From: Clostridiaceae bacterium
Lineage (GTDB): Bacteria > Bacillota > Clostridia > Saccharofermentanales > UBA5734
Length of the DNA: 12,204 bases
Reading direction: 5' to 3'
Assembly: GCA_012522285.1 (NCBI GenBank)
Contig: JAAYKS010000308.1
Location: forward strand, 1 to 12,204
Below are positions 1 through 7,198 of this stretch, one piece after another. Position 1 is the stretch's first letter. Each line of letters opens with the position of its first letter. The position numbers were made by a program, and so were the translations under genes. The notes beneath the pieces are model-generated. The model was not told the origin of the DNA. It worked only from the letters and a program-made list of their open reading frames with translations, and searched no databases.

Positions 1-576
1 CGACACGACCGTACGCCAGGCCCCCAGTTTAAATCTGTACTCTTCATACCGGCCTGCGGGCAGAAATCCGAATGCCTCGTGGAGTGCCATACTCGCGGGG
101 TTTGGCTGGGTGACGCCCGCATAGGCGCGGTGATATCCTTCCTCACGCAGGAGACGGAGAAGCTCCGCGTAGAGCAGGCGCCCGTACCCACGGTGGCGGA
201 CGTCGCGCCGCAGATAGATCGTGACCGAGACCGAATGACAGTAGGCGGCACGTTCGTGAAAACGGCTTGCATAAGCATATCCGAGGAGCCGGTGTTCCGG
301 GTCGTCCGTTGCGTCCCCGGTTGTTCCGGATTCTGGTTCCGGTTCCGGGTCCTCGAGGACCAGCCAGGGGTAGCGCGAACCGGTCTCGACGATCCGCCGG
401 CGCATTTCAACCTCGTCCGGAGGGTCGATCTCAAACGTGATCACCGTCTCCCGGACATAGGGCGCATAGATCGCGGCGACCGCGGCCGCGTCGGATGCGA
501 GCACCCGACGGATGCGGATTCCGTTCCAGTCTGTATCCCGGGAGGCGCCGGAGGAACCGGACGCCCGCGCGGGCAA
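1..576 (-). CDS. GNAT N-acetyltransferase, phosphinothricin acetyltransferase-like (3' end cut by window)
   Basis: The protein is open for 192 codons to the window edge and probably lacks only a few C-terminal residues. Family knowledge: Pat/Bar/MddA-type GNAT enzymes move acetyl from acetyl-CoA to the amino group of phosphinothricin, methionine sulfoximine or similar amino acids in the cytoplasm. Seen: a beta1/alpha1 start (IRIRRVLASDAAAVAAIY, about 20-37), ITFEIDPP (46-53), YPWLVLED (69-76), the acetyl-CoA loop RHRGYGRLLY (127-136), NPASMALHEAFGF (159-171) and a family-like tail FKLGAW. An acidic Pro/Glu/Asp-rich insert at about 76-95 is longer than in usual members. The frame has an upstream stop and no ATG or GTG before the first core strand, so TTG at 576-574, one base after the hydratase stop, is the only start that keeps the fold; no good ribosome site precedes it, which suggests translational coupling. 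The substrate is unknown. Confidence 0.85.
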   Translation of the reverse strand, partial: MPARASGSSGASRDTDWNGIRIRRVLASDAAAVAAIYAPYVRETVITFEIDPPDEVEMRRRIVETGSRYPWLVLEDPEPEPESGTTGDATDDPEHRLLGYAYASRFHERAAYCHSVSVTIYLRRDVRHRGYGRLLYAELLRLLREEGYHRAYAGVTQPNPASMALHEAFGFLPAGRYEEYRFKLGAWRTVVS

Positions 577-577
577 G

Positions 578-2941
578 TCAGGACCGCCGCTTTTGCGCGG
601 CGTAGTAGTTGATCAGGCAGCCTTCCAGGAGGATGGTCTTTTCGTCGGGGGTGAGGGGCGCGATGTGCAGCAGCAGATCACGGACCTGCTCGCCCGACAC
701 CACTTTGGCAGGAATATCCGACCGGCCTTCCTCGACCGCGCGACGGATGTCCGGCACAAACACGAAGTCTCCGGACTCATAGGAGAACGGCTCGTCTGCG
801 TCGATCGTGAAGGGGAGGATGCCCCAGTTGATGCAGTTGCTGCGATACCGCTTGGTGGCGTAGTCCCGCGCGATGTTGGCCATGCCGCCCAGCACGCGCT
901 GGCAGGAGGCCGCCTGTTCGCGGGCGGAGCCGTCACCCGGCTTGTTGGCAAAGATCGCCGAACCCAGGGCGGTGCGCGACAGCAGATCGGCGGGCATCCC
1001 CAGTGCGTCGGCCGCCAGCGCGAGCGCCTCCAACATGTCCTGCGGGAGAGCCGCTGCCGGGTCGCCGGCTTGCTCGAACGCCTCGCGGCGGGTCTTTTCG
1101 GCCTGCATGACCGCTTTGGACTGGCCGACGTAGGCGGGATCGCGGCGGGAGAGCGTGAACTCCGCCAGCCGGATCGGGTTGGAACGGTAGGAGGACGTCT
1201 CGCCCGAGGGGATCAGCTCATCGGTCGTGGTGACCGGGTCCCGGATCACGCTCGCGAGACGGAGCAGCAGGTGGTCGGTCAGCGGATACATGCGCGGCCA
1301 GTCCGCGATGTTGGGACCGAACCGGAGCTCGGTGGCCGGATCCGGTTTGCCGTACCCCTGGTAGACCCGCTTGTCGTAGGGGGACCGGTCAAAAGTGTAC
1401 GTGAGGTCGGGCATCTGGTAGTCCACATCGGTGGCGGGGGTGAGCCGGCCGCCGTTGGCCGCGGTGGCGGCGATGGAACGCGCGTCCATGAGCGCGACCG
1501 CCGCGATCTGTCCCTGGCCGGGTTTGGAACCCTCCCGGGAGGGGAAGTTGCGGGTGGTGTGGCGGATCGACAATCCGTTGTTGGCCGGGACGTCGCCCGC
1601 GCCGAAACAGGGACCGCAGAATGCGGGCTTGGAGACCGCGCCGGAGGCCAAAAGGTCGGCCAGCGCGCCGTTGCGCGCGATCGCGAGGTTGACCGGGGTG
1701 CTGGCGGGATAGACGCTCAGTGAGAAGTAGCTGTCTCCGACCGATTGCCCGCGGAGGATGGCCGCGGCTTCACAGATGTTCTCGAAGGTGCCGCCCGCGC
1801 AGCCCGCGATGATGCCCTGGTCGACGACGAGCCGTCCGTCGACGAGTTTGTCGAGCAGGTTGAGCGAGACTTCCGGTCCGAACTGCGCGCGCGTATCGGC
1901 TTCGACCGCGGCCAGGATGTCCGCGGGATGGTCCGCGAGATCCCGGACCAGAACCGCGTTGCTCGGGTGGAACGGGAGCGCGACCATCGGCTCGATCGCC
2001 GAGAGGTCGACCCGGACGACCGCGTCGTAGCGCGCGACCGCTCCGGGGGCCAGCCTTTTGTAGGCGTCCGGACGACCGTGGATGCGGAAGTATTCCGCGA
2101 CTTTGTCGTCAGTGGTCCAGATGGAGCTCAGGCAGGTGGTCTCGGTCGTCATGACGTCGATACCGTTCCGGAAATCGACCGACAGTCCGGCGACACCGGG
2201 GCCCGCGAACTCCAGGACTTTGTTTTTGACAAAGCCGGAGGCGAACACCGCGCCGGTGAGCGCAACCGCGACATCGTGGGGGCCGACACCCCGGCGGGGC
2301 GTCCCCTCCAGATAGACGAGGACGACGTCCGGGGCAGAGATATCATACGTATTGCTGAGCAACTGCTTGACCAGCTCGGGGCCGCCTTCGCCGACGCCCA
2401 TGGTACCGAGCGCGCCGTAACGGGTATGCGAGTCGGAACCGAGGATCATGCGGCCGCAACCGGTCATTTCCTCGCGCACGTACTGGTGGATGACTGCCTG
2501 GTTGGCGGGGACATAGATCCCGCCGTATTTGTGGGCGGCGGACAGACCGAACACGTGATCGTCTTCGTTGATGGTGCCACCGACCGCGCACAGCGAGTTG
2601 TGGCAGTTGGTCAGTACGTAGGGAACCGGGAATCGCTCGAGCCCGCTGGCGCGCGCGGTCTGGACGATGCCGACATAGGTGATGTCGTGGGAGGCCATCG
2701 CGTCGAACCGGATGCGCAGGTCGGTTTCGTCGCCCGCGACATTGTGCGCGGCCAAAATGGTGTGCGCGATGGTCTGCCGGCGGGCTGTCTCGGCCGCTCC
2801 GGTCTGTTCGACGGCATCCAGCCGTTCGCCGGGGAGACCGGCGGCGGCAAGAGCCCCGAGGGACTGTTCGCGCGTCATGTCGTCGAGAATCAGGGCGGTG
2901 CCGTCGATGAGCCAGGCACCTTTGTTGTGCAGAGTGATCAT
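578..2941 (-). CDS. Aconitase-superfamily hydratase (YbhJ-like)
   Basis: A 787-residue [4Fe-4S] hydro-lyase of the aconitase superfamily, close in length and layout to the E. coli YbhJ type rather than to AcnA or AcnB. Seen: substrate/cluster-site motif SDSHT (169-173), one cluster Cys in AGCAGGTFEN (C381), the CGPC pair (C442, C445), and a swivel-domain motif DGSAREQAA in which S672 and R674 align with the catalytic Ser and Arg of aconitase. All three cluster Cys are present, so the enzyme is probably active. Family knowledge: it would dehydrate or hydrate a hydroxy-di- or tricarboxylate; the substrate of this subfamily is not established and the sequence does not reveal it. The ATG at 2941 has GGAG nine bases upstream; an in-frame GTG at 2974, behind AGGA, would add 11 residues. 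It is probably cotranscribed with the acetyltransferase that follows one base after its stop. Confidence 0.87.
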   Translation of the reverse strand: MITLHNKGAWLIDGTALILDDMTREQSLGALAAAGLPGERLDAVEQTGAAETARRQTIAHTILAAHNVAGDETDLRIRFDAMASHDITYVGIVQTARASGLERFPVPYVLTNCHNSLCAVGGTINEDDHVFGLSAAHKYGGIYVPANQAVIHQYVREEMTGCGRMILGSDSHTRYGALGTMGVGEGGPELVKQLLSNTYDISAPDVVLVYLEGTPRRGVGPHDVAVALTGAVFASGFVKNKVLEFAGPGVAGLSVDFRNGIDVMTTETTCLSSIWTTDDKVAEYFRIHGRPDAYKRLAPGAVARYDAVVRVDLSAIEPMVALPFHPSNAVLVRDLADHPADILAAVEADTRAQFGPEVSLNLLDKLVDGRLVVDQGIIAGCAGGTFENICEAAAILRGQSVGDSYFSLSVYPASTPVNLAIARNGALADLLASGAVSKPAFCGPCFGAGDVPANNGLSIRHTTRNFPSREGSKPGQGQIAAVALMDARSIAATAANGGRLTPATDVDYQMPDLTYTFDRSPYDKRVYQGYGKPDPATELRFGPNIADWPRMYPLTDHLLLRLASVIRDPVTTTDELIPSGETSSYRSNPIRLAEFTLSRRDPAYVGQSKAVMQAEKTRREAFEQAGDPAAALPQDMLEALALAADALGMPADLLSRTALGSAIFANKPGDGSAREQAASCQRVLGGMANIARDYATKRYRSNCINWGILPFTIDADEPFSYESGDFVFVPDIRRAVEEGRSDIPAKVVSGEQVRDLLLHIAPLTPDEKTILLEGCLINYYAAQKRRS

Positions 2942-2993
2942 GCGGGGGATCTCCGTTTCTACTGTCACAGTCACACCGGCGTCCTGCCGTTCA

Positions 2994-3012
2994 CCGCCCC
3001 GGAACGGGGCGG
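2994..3012 (-). promoter_or_regulatory. GC-rich hairpin in the hydratase leader
   Basis: A perfect 8-bp inverted repeat (CCGCCCCG / CGGGGCGG) with a 3-base loop lies about 50 bases upstream of the preferred hydratase ATG. No U-run follows on the minus strand, so it is not a simple terminator. It may stabilise the leader or serve as an operator; no function can be assigned. Confidence 0.4.
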
Positions 3013-3029
3013 ACCGTATGCACTATCAT

Positions 3030-3056
3030 GTTATAACGGATGGCGCGATCACACAA
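3030..3056 (-). promoter_or_regulatory. Weak candidate promoter for the hydratase operon
   Basis: On the minus strand, TATAAC (3035-3030) sits 15 bases downstream of TTGTGT (3056-3051); an alternative -35, TTGGTT, would give a 19-base spacer. Neither spacing is ideal. The -10 overlaps the palindrome GTTATAAC (3030-3037). It is supported mainly by position, between the upstream terminator and the hydratase start. Confidence 0.25.
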
Positions 3057-3088
3057 CCAAAACAGCCGGCGCCGGAGGGCGCAGGCCG
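3057..3088 (-). terminator. Intrinsic terminator of the ABC/lipoprotein operon
   Basis: Read on the minus strand, CGGCC-t-GCGCC is paired with GGCGC-c-GGCTG around a CTCC loop (two 5-bp blocks with one mismatch and one G·U pair), followed directly by TTTT (3062-3059). It begins about 36 bases after the lipoprotein stop and points the right way. The U-run is short, so termination may be partial. Confidence 0.55.
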
Positions 3089-3123
3089 CAGGTTGGCTGG
3101 CGTTTACCGGGGGATCCGTACGC

Positions 3124-3723
3124 TCAGTCGTCCACCCTGTTGAAAAAGGTCCAATGCGTCCCGGCTTCCGCGTCCGCGGCCGTCGGCGCGTAGGTGTCCT
3201 CCCAGAGTCCGATGATCTGCGCGTCCCCGTCGAGCAGGACGATATAGGAAACCAGAGTCCCGACCCCGCTGAAAACATAGGCTTGACCGACCAGTTTTTC
3301 CCCGGAAAACGGACTAAAGTCATAGCCGTTTTGGGTGGATTCCGCAAGCTTCCCAGCCAGGTAACGATCGGTGCCTTTCTGTTTGTCCGAATCGAACGTC
3401 GACGGCATCTCGACGAGGAACGTGAAAAATTCCGCCGGTTGGGGGGTGAGTCCGCGTTCGGCGGCCAGATCGCAGAGTACGCCGGATCCGCCGTTGATGA
3501 ACCGTACCAGCTTAAAGGGATCCACGCGTTTATTGAGTGCCCGCTCGTCTTTTGACTCTCCGTAGAAGAGGTTCTGCTCTTCACGGGTAGGCCTTGTCAC
3601 CTGACCACCACCCGGAAGGAAGAAACCACACCCGCAAGTCAGCAGGAGGAGGGTGACCGACAGACAGCCGATCGCCAGGCGGCCCAGCCATACCGGCGGA
3701 CTCCGCCGCCCGCGGCCGGTCAT
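3124..3723 (-). CDS. Putative lipoprotein, last gene of the ABC cassette
   Basis: A 199-residue exported protein of no family I recognise. Seen: a basic N-terminus (MTGRGRRSPPVWLGR), a hydrophobic stretch at about 16-29 and a Cys pair (LLLLTCGC, C30 and C32) that works as an approximate lipobox, followed by a Gly/Pro-rich linker. The rest is soluble-looking, with a Tyr/Val/Leu-rich segment at about 145-165 and an acidic end. The start is the ATG at 3723, which overlaps the ATPase stop as ATGA and has GAGGAGG just upstream; a longer reading from 3774 would overlap the ATPase and lacks this site. Inference: an extracytoplasmic partner of the transporter, such as a substrate-binding or self-protection (immunity) lipoprotein. 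The lipobox is not ideal, so a membrane-anchored form is also possible. Confidence 0.8.
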   Translation of the reverse strand: MTGRGRRSPPVWLGRLAIGCLSVTLLLLTCGCGFFLPGGGQVTRPTREEQNLFYGESKDERALNKRVDPFKLVRFINGGSGVLCDLAAERGLTPQPAEFFTFLVEMPSTFDSDKQKGTDRYLAGKLAESTQNGYDFSPFSGEKLVGQAYVFSGVGTLVSYIVLLDGDAQIIGLWEDTYAPTAADAEAGTHWTFFNRVDD

Positions 3724-4424
3724 GGTGCCTCCTCCTCGACCCGCCCGTCGCGCAGCCGCACCGTGCGGCCGCACGTGTCCGCGACGTTCCGGTCGTGCGT
3801 TACGATGATGATCGTTCGTCCGGTCTCATACAGGCGGCAGAAGATGTCGAGTATCCCCCGCTCGGTCTCTTCGTCCAATGCGCCTGTTGGCTCATCCGCG
3901 AGCCCCAGCGCGGGCTCATGGACAACCGCACGGGCGATCGCTACCCGTTGCTGATCACCGCCGGAGAGTTCCAGCGGGGTTTTGCGCGACTTGTCCGCCA
4001 GCCCCAGTTCTTCCAGGATCCCCCCCACGCGACTCCGGATCACGCTTCCGCGTAAACGGCGCTGCCGCAGGGGAAGCGCCACATTCTCATACACGGTCAT
4101 GTCCTCGATCAGAGCGAAGTCCTGTACGATGAAACCGACTTGCTCGCGCCGGAAAGCCGCCGCGCGGGAAGGGTTGTCAATCCGGACCTTGGTGCCGTCG
4201 AATAGGTACTCTCCCTCGCTCATACGATCCAGCGCGCCGAGAATGTTGAGCAGGGTGGACTTGCCCGAGCCGGACTTTCCCATAATCGCGACCATCTCGC
4301 CCTTTCCAATCATCAAATCGACGCCGCGCAAGGCATGAACCGCAAGCGCTCCGGGTTTATGCCACAATGAAGAGCGTCCGTCTCCGTATGTCTTGTGAAC
4401 GTTTTTCAATTCGATCAAGCTCAT
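3720..4424 (-). CDS. ABC transporter ATP-binding protein (MacB/LolD type)
   Basis: A 234-residue ATPase of the MacB/LolD/FtsE group that powers FtsX-fold permeases at the inner face of the membrane. Seen: Walker A GKSGSGKST (49-57), Q-loop Q101 (IVQDF), signature LSGGDQQR (153-160), Walker B ALGLADEPTG (172-181), D-loop ALDEE and H-loop THD (H210). The signature has Asp where the subgroup usually has Gln, and Walker B has a Gly in its hydrophobic run; neither should abolish activity. An insert near residues 14-24 (DGRSSLWHKPG) sits where such ATPases carry a short loop. The start ATG at 4424 overlaps the upstream permease stop as ATGA and follows a GGGGGAGG site; the far longer upstream reading only shadows the permease. 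Partners: the two permeases encoded just upstream and the lipoprotein just downstream. Confidence 0.95.
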   Translation of the reverse strand: MSLIELKNVHKTYGDGRSSLWHKPGALAVHALRGVDLMIGKGEMVAIMGKSGSGKSTLLNILGALDRMSEGEYLFDGTKVRIDNPSRAAAFRREQVGFIVQDFALIEDMTVYENVALPLRQRRLRGSVIRSRVGGILEELGLADKSRKTPLELSGGDQQRVAIARAVVHEPALGLADEPTGALDEETERGILDIFCRLYETGRTIIIVTHDRNVADTCGRTVRLRDGRVEEEAP

Positions 4425-5707
4425 GTGTGCCTCCCCCGGATATGTTCCGCCGGCCTCAGCCGAACCAGGTTGACCAGGACCGGAATCGTGGTCAGGCTGA
4501 AGACGCCGGCCGCCAGCGCCAGCATCCTGCGGACGGTCAGGATGACCGGCATCCCATAATACGAACCCGCATCCAGAAGCAGGTAGGCGCACAGGATGGC
4601 CGGCAGGACAAGCAGGGCGTTTTCAATCAGGCAGATCGCCAGGATTCGCCCGGGACCGCTGCCGGTCGTCAGATAAATCGCATACGTCAGACGGTTGTTC
4701 CGGAACTTGATTCCGACCAGGATGGAGATGGACAGCACCACTACAGACAGGACTACACCGACCAGCACCCAGGTCAGCACCAGGTTCTGGTTGGAGCTGC
4801 TTGTCAAAGCCACCATTTCCGTGCCGGCGATGGTGGTGCAGCGCATGGCGTAGGAGCAGATCCTCACCGACAGGTTCCGGATCCACTCGGCAGGATTGAT
4901 GCCCGGACGATTCGCCAGCAGAAAAGGCGTGCCGATACTGGTGCTGCGGACGAAGGTTTTCGGATCTCCGCCGAAGGACGAGCAACTGAGCGCATCGTCA
5001 AAAGACGGCATCAGGATCGTCTTGTCGAGAACCATCATGCCGCCCCAGATGGACGGCGCCATCATCCCATGATCCAGAAATCCCACGACGACCAGTGTCA
5101 TCGGCTCCGTTTGCCAGGAGACACGGAGGGTGTCACCGATCCGGAGCCAGTCGGCATACTCATACCCCATGACCACCTCGACCGGTACGCCTTTCTCGTA
5201 GGTGCCGCTTTCTTCCGATGCCATGCGGCCTTCCATCAGGGTCAGCCCGAAGAGTCCGTATACATTCGGGGTCACGTTGACGGCCTGCAACCCGCAGGAG
5301 TACAGATCCCCTGTGGACATGCCAACATCGAATCCATAGGTGAAAGACCGTGGAAATTTCCAACCGGAATCGATGACCGGAATGGCATGCGGAGACATGT
5401 TGTAGGCCGTGTAGTCCGGATTCCCGCGGATCTCATCGAAGAAGCGGCGCAGGTTGGTGATCCCGTCGTCGGAGGCGAAATACCGGTCCGCATCGCTTTG
5501 CTGTGCCGGCAGGACATCGATGACGAAAGCGTCGTAGTCGGACAGCTGGTTCACCATGAAATTGCTTTTTTTGACTCCGATGGAATTCAGGTCGACCATG
5601 ATGAGAAAAGCGACCGCCGCACTGAGCGTCAGCACCAGAAACATCAAAAACCAGTACCCCTTGTGTTTGAAGAAGCTGCGGACAACCTCGTTCCAGATCA
5701 ATGTCAT
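4421..5707 (-). CDS. ABC transporter permease, FtsX/MacB-like (second of two)
   Basis: A 428-residue membrane protein with the FtsX/MacB plan: one N-terminal membrane segment (about 19-39), a large extracytoplasmic domain (about 40-305), then three membrane segments (about 308-333, 355-378 and 394-415) and the short basic tail RLRPAEHIRG typical of such permeases. The outer domain includes YDAFVIDVLP, VTPNVYGLFGLTLMEGRM and GVPVEVVMGYEYADWL, the last two reminiscent of the MacB periplasmic core. The start ATG at 5707 lies 19 bases after the first permease's stop, and the ribosome site is replaced by a run of nine G. Its stop overlaps the ATPase start. Family knowledge: MacB-like pumps do not move substrate through the membrane but transmit ATP-driven motion to the outside, expelling or extracting peptides, lipids or lipoproteins. 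Substrate here is unknown; the peptide gene upstream is the natural candidate. Confidence 0.9.
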   Translation of the reverse strand: MTLIWNEVVRSFFKHKGYWFLMFLVLTLSAAVAFLIMVDLNSIGVKKSNFMVNQLSDYDAFVIDVLPAQQSDADRYFASDDGITNLRRFFDEIRGNPDYTAYNMSPHAIPVIDSGWKFPRSFTYGFDVGMSTGDLYSCGLQAVNVTPNVYGLFGLTLMEGRMASEESGTYEKGVPVEVVMGYEYADWLRIGDTLRVSWQTEPMTLVVVGFLDHGMMAPSIWGGMMVLDKTILMPSFDDALSCSSFGGDPKTFVRSTSIGTPFLLANRPGINPAEWIRNLSVRICSYAMRCTTIAGTEMVALTSSSNQNLVLTWVLVGVVLSVVVLSISILVGIKFRNNRLTYAIYLTTGSGPGRILAICLIENALLVLPAILCAYLLLDAGSYYGMPVILTVRRMLALAAGVFSLTTIPVLVNLVRLRPAEHIRGRHT

Positions 5708-5715
5708 CGGTTCCG

Positions 5716-5724
5716 CCCCCCCCC
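5716..5724 (-). repeat. Nine-G tract in the ribosome-binding region of the second permease
   Basis: The coding strand reads stop TAG, AT, nine G, C, GGAACCG, ATG. The tract ends eight bases before the start and is the only Shine-Dalgarno-like element there. Such homopolymers are prone to slipped-strand length change, so translation of this permease could vary between cells. That outcome is inference; the tract itself is plain. Confidence 0.7.
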
Positions 5725-5726
5725 AT

Positions 5727-6767
5727 CTATCGGAGTATCCGAACGACGTCCGCCCGGACGGCGCGCAGCAATGCGGGAATCGTGACCGACAGCCCCGCGA
5801 GAAAGGAGATGCCGGCCACGGTTGCCGACTGCCGGACAAAGGTGGTTTTGACCACATAGATCCCGGACACCGAGAGCACACCCTGCAGAACCAGCGCCGA
5901 TCCGATCCCGGACACCGCCAGGATCAGGTAGGTGCCCAGTATGGCGGCGCAGATCCGCTTTCCATCGTATCCGACCAGCCGATAGACCGCGATCACATAG
6001 ATCTTGCGGTTGATCCACACCACCATGAGGATCGCACTGCTCAGCAGCATGATCGTGATGATGACAACCAGATACAGCCATCCCCAATACAGTTGCGGCG
6101 CAACGATGTCAATCGGTTCCAGCGGCGGATCCAGGGATTCCAGCGGACCGATGCCCAAGGCGCCGGCTTTGCCTGCGATGCCTTGAAAAACGTCAACCGC
6201 GGCATCTCCATCGACGTAGAAGCGGCTGCCGGCCAATCGCTCCTCCGGGATCGACCCAAGCCCGACCATCACAAGATGGTTGAGCATGCTGTCGTACTCC
6301 GTTCCCATACGGCCGATGACCTCGTGAACGACACCCAGCAGCTCAATGGTCTGAATACCGCCCGAGTCGCGCACTTCATCCCACCGCCCGGTGCCGACAA
6401 CCGCCAACGGATGGATCCCAGTACAATCGGACTCCTTGAGAAAACGGCCCTCGATCATCGGAGGTGTCTCGGGAGACCCGCTGATATAGACTCCCCGGAT
6501 ATCCTCCACGGAATTGACGACCAGATAATCGGATGCCCCTTCGACATCGACTGCCGTCAAAACTTTCCCACCGAGATCCGGCCGGCCGGCGGGGAAATAG
6601 AAAAACACCGCGTTCTCGCTATAGAATCCGCGCCCTGCACGGAGCAGACTCTCCTGGTCAAACAACAGGCTCATGAAGAGTCCGACGGTCATGGTCAATG
6701 CGACGAAGAGCACGACGATCGGCAACGATAGGCGGGACAACCTGACAGCCAGGCTTTTCTGACCCAC
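5727..6767 (-). CDS. ABC transporter permease, FtsX-like (first of two)
   Basis: A 346-residue membrane protein with the same plan as the next gene: an N-terminal segment (about 13-36), an extracytoplasmic domain (about 37-225), three C-terminal segments (about 228-252, 273-297 and 316-334) and the tail ADVVRILR, typical of the FtsX fold. The cytoplasmic loop after the second segment carries the INRKIYVIAVYRLVGYDG motif, matching the usual 'reg..aiyr.lG' coupling region that touches the ATPase. The start is GTG at 6767, with GGGGG seven bases upstream; an ATG six bases earlier is followed at once by TAA and cannot be used. With the next gene it probably forms a heterodimeric permease served by the shared ATPase. 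Its outer domain is clearly shorter than that of its partner. Transcription comes from the peptide promoter through a possible attenuator. Confidence 0.88.
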   Translation of the reverse strand: MGQKSLAVRLSRLSLPIVVLFVALTMTVGLFMSLLFDQESLLRAGRGFYSENAVFFYFPAGRPDLGGKVLTAVDVEGASDYLVVNSVEDIRGVYISGSPETPPMIEGRFLKESDCTGIHPLAVVGTGRWDEVRDSGGIQTIELLGVVHEVIGRMGTEYDSMLNHLVMVGLGSIPEERLAGSRFYVDGDAAVDVFQGIAGKAGALGIGPLESLDPPLEPIDIVAPQLYWGWLYLVVIITIMLLSSAILMVVWINRKIYVIAVYRLVGYDGKRICAAILGTYLILAVSGIGSALVLQGVLSVSGIYVVKTTFVRQSATVAGISFLAGLSVTIPALLRAVRADVVRILR

Positions 6768-6786
6768 TTACATTCCCCCTTGAATG

Positions 6787-6823
6787 AAAAGCCGGGAGGC
6801 GAACACTAGACATTCGCCTCTCG
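6787..6823 (-). terminator. Possible attenuator between peptide gene and transporter genes
   Basis: Minus strand: GAGGCGAA and TTCGCCTC form an 8-bp perfect stem with a 9-base loop, extended by two more pairs beyond an A-C mismatch, then GC and TTTT (6790-6787). It lies about 45 bases after the peptide stop. The short U-run suggests partial termination, which would give more peptide mRNA than transporter mRNA. Confidence 0.5.
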
Positions 6824-6867
6824 CTTCTCATGGTGATGTATAGAAAATATTCCTCACTATGAAATGA

Positions 6868-7198
6868 TCATCCGGGATATCCACAACTGAAATATGTGGA
6901 CGTGAAGAACGGCCCATAATTATTGTGCGCCCAAGGAGTATACGCTGTAACTGTTCCGGTACCGTAAGTATAATCGACTCCTGACATCAGTTGCCATGAT
7001 GAATCGGAGTACGAGTAAAGAATGCTTCTGGCACCATGCGTGTGACCATTGTTGTCAACGTCTTGAATCTGTGCGTATGCGCGTGTATAGTTGCCGCTAT
7101 ATTGCAGTCCAGAACTACGCGCACACACGGTTGCTGACACAATGGTAGCAGACCATCAGCAGTGTAGCAACCAAGGCAGACAGAACCTTCTTTTTCAT
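6868..7198 (-). pseudogene. Small Tyr-rich secreted peptide, signal sequence frameshifted
   Basis: The ATG at 7198 opens a classic Sec signal (MKKKVLSALVATLLMV) but then reads out of frame to a TAG. In the next frame, ATIVSATVCARSSGLQ continues the signal and runs for a full mature peptide to 6868. Removing one base near 7149-7153 joins them into a protein of about 109 residues. The mature frame has its own TGA at 7158-7156, so the shift must lie after that point, and slippage in the start-proximal A-run could not repair it. As it stands only a GTG at 7140 could start the second part, giving 90 residues without an export signal. The mature part has eleven Tyr, no Lys, GHTHG, several short Gly/Thr/Tyr repeats and a Cys near the end (FSCGYPG). 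It may be an inactivated bacteriocin-like or signalling peptide, or the shift may be a sequencing error. Base composition is more AT-rich than its neighbours. Confidence 0.65.

Noticed and set aside
512..3193. Long plus-strand open frames opposite the hydratase (403 and 482 codons)
   Set aside because: They mirror a GC-rich gene with clear family motifs on the other strand, have Arg/Gly/Asp-rich low-information translations and no ribosome sites.
4367..6731. Long plus-strand open frames opposite the permeases and ATPase (472 and 391 codons)
   Set aside because: Antisense shadows with His/Gln/Arg/Asp-rich translations; the minus strand encodes coherent membrane proteins.
6868..7198. Lactococcin 972 family assignment for the small peptide
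   Set aside because: Gene context is similar, but the Trp/Gly pattern at the mature start and the usual C-terminal end of that family are not visible.
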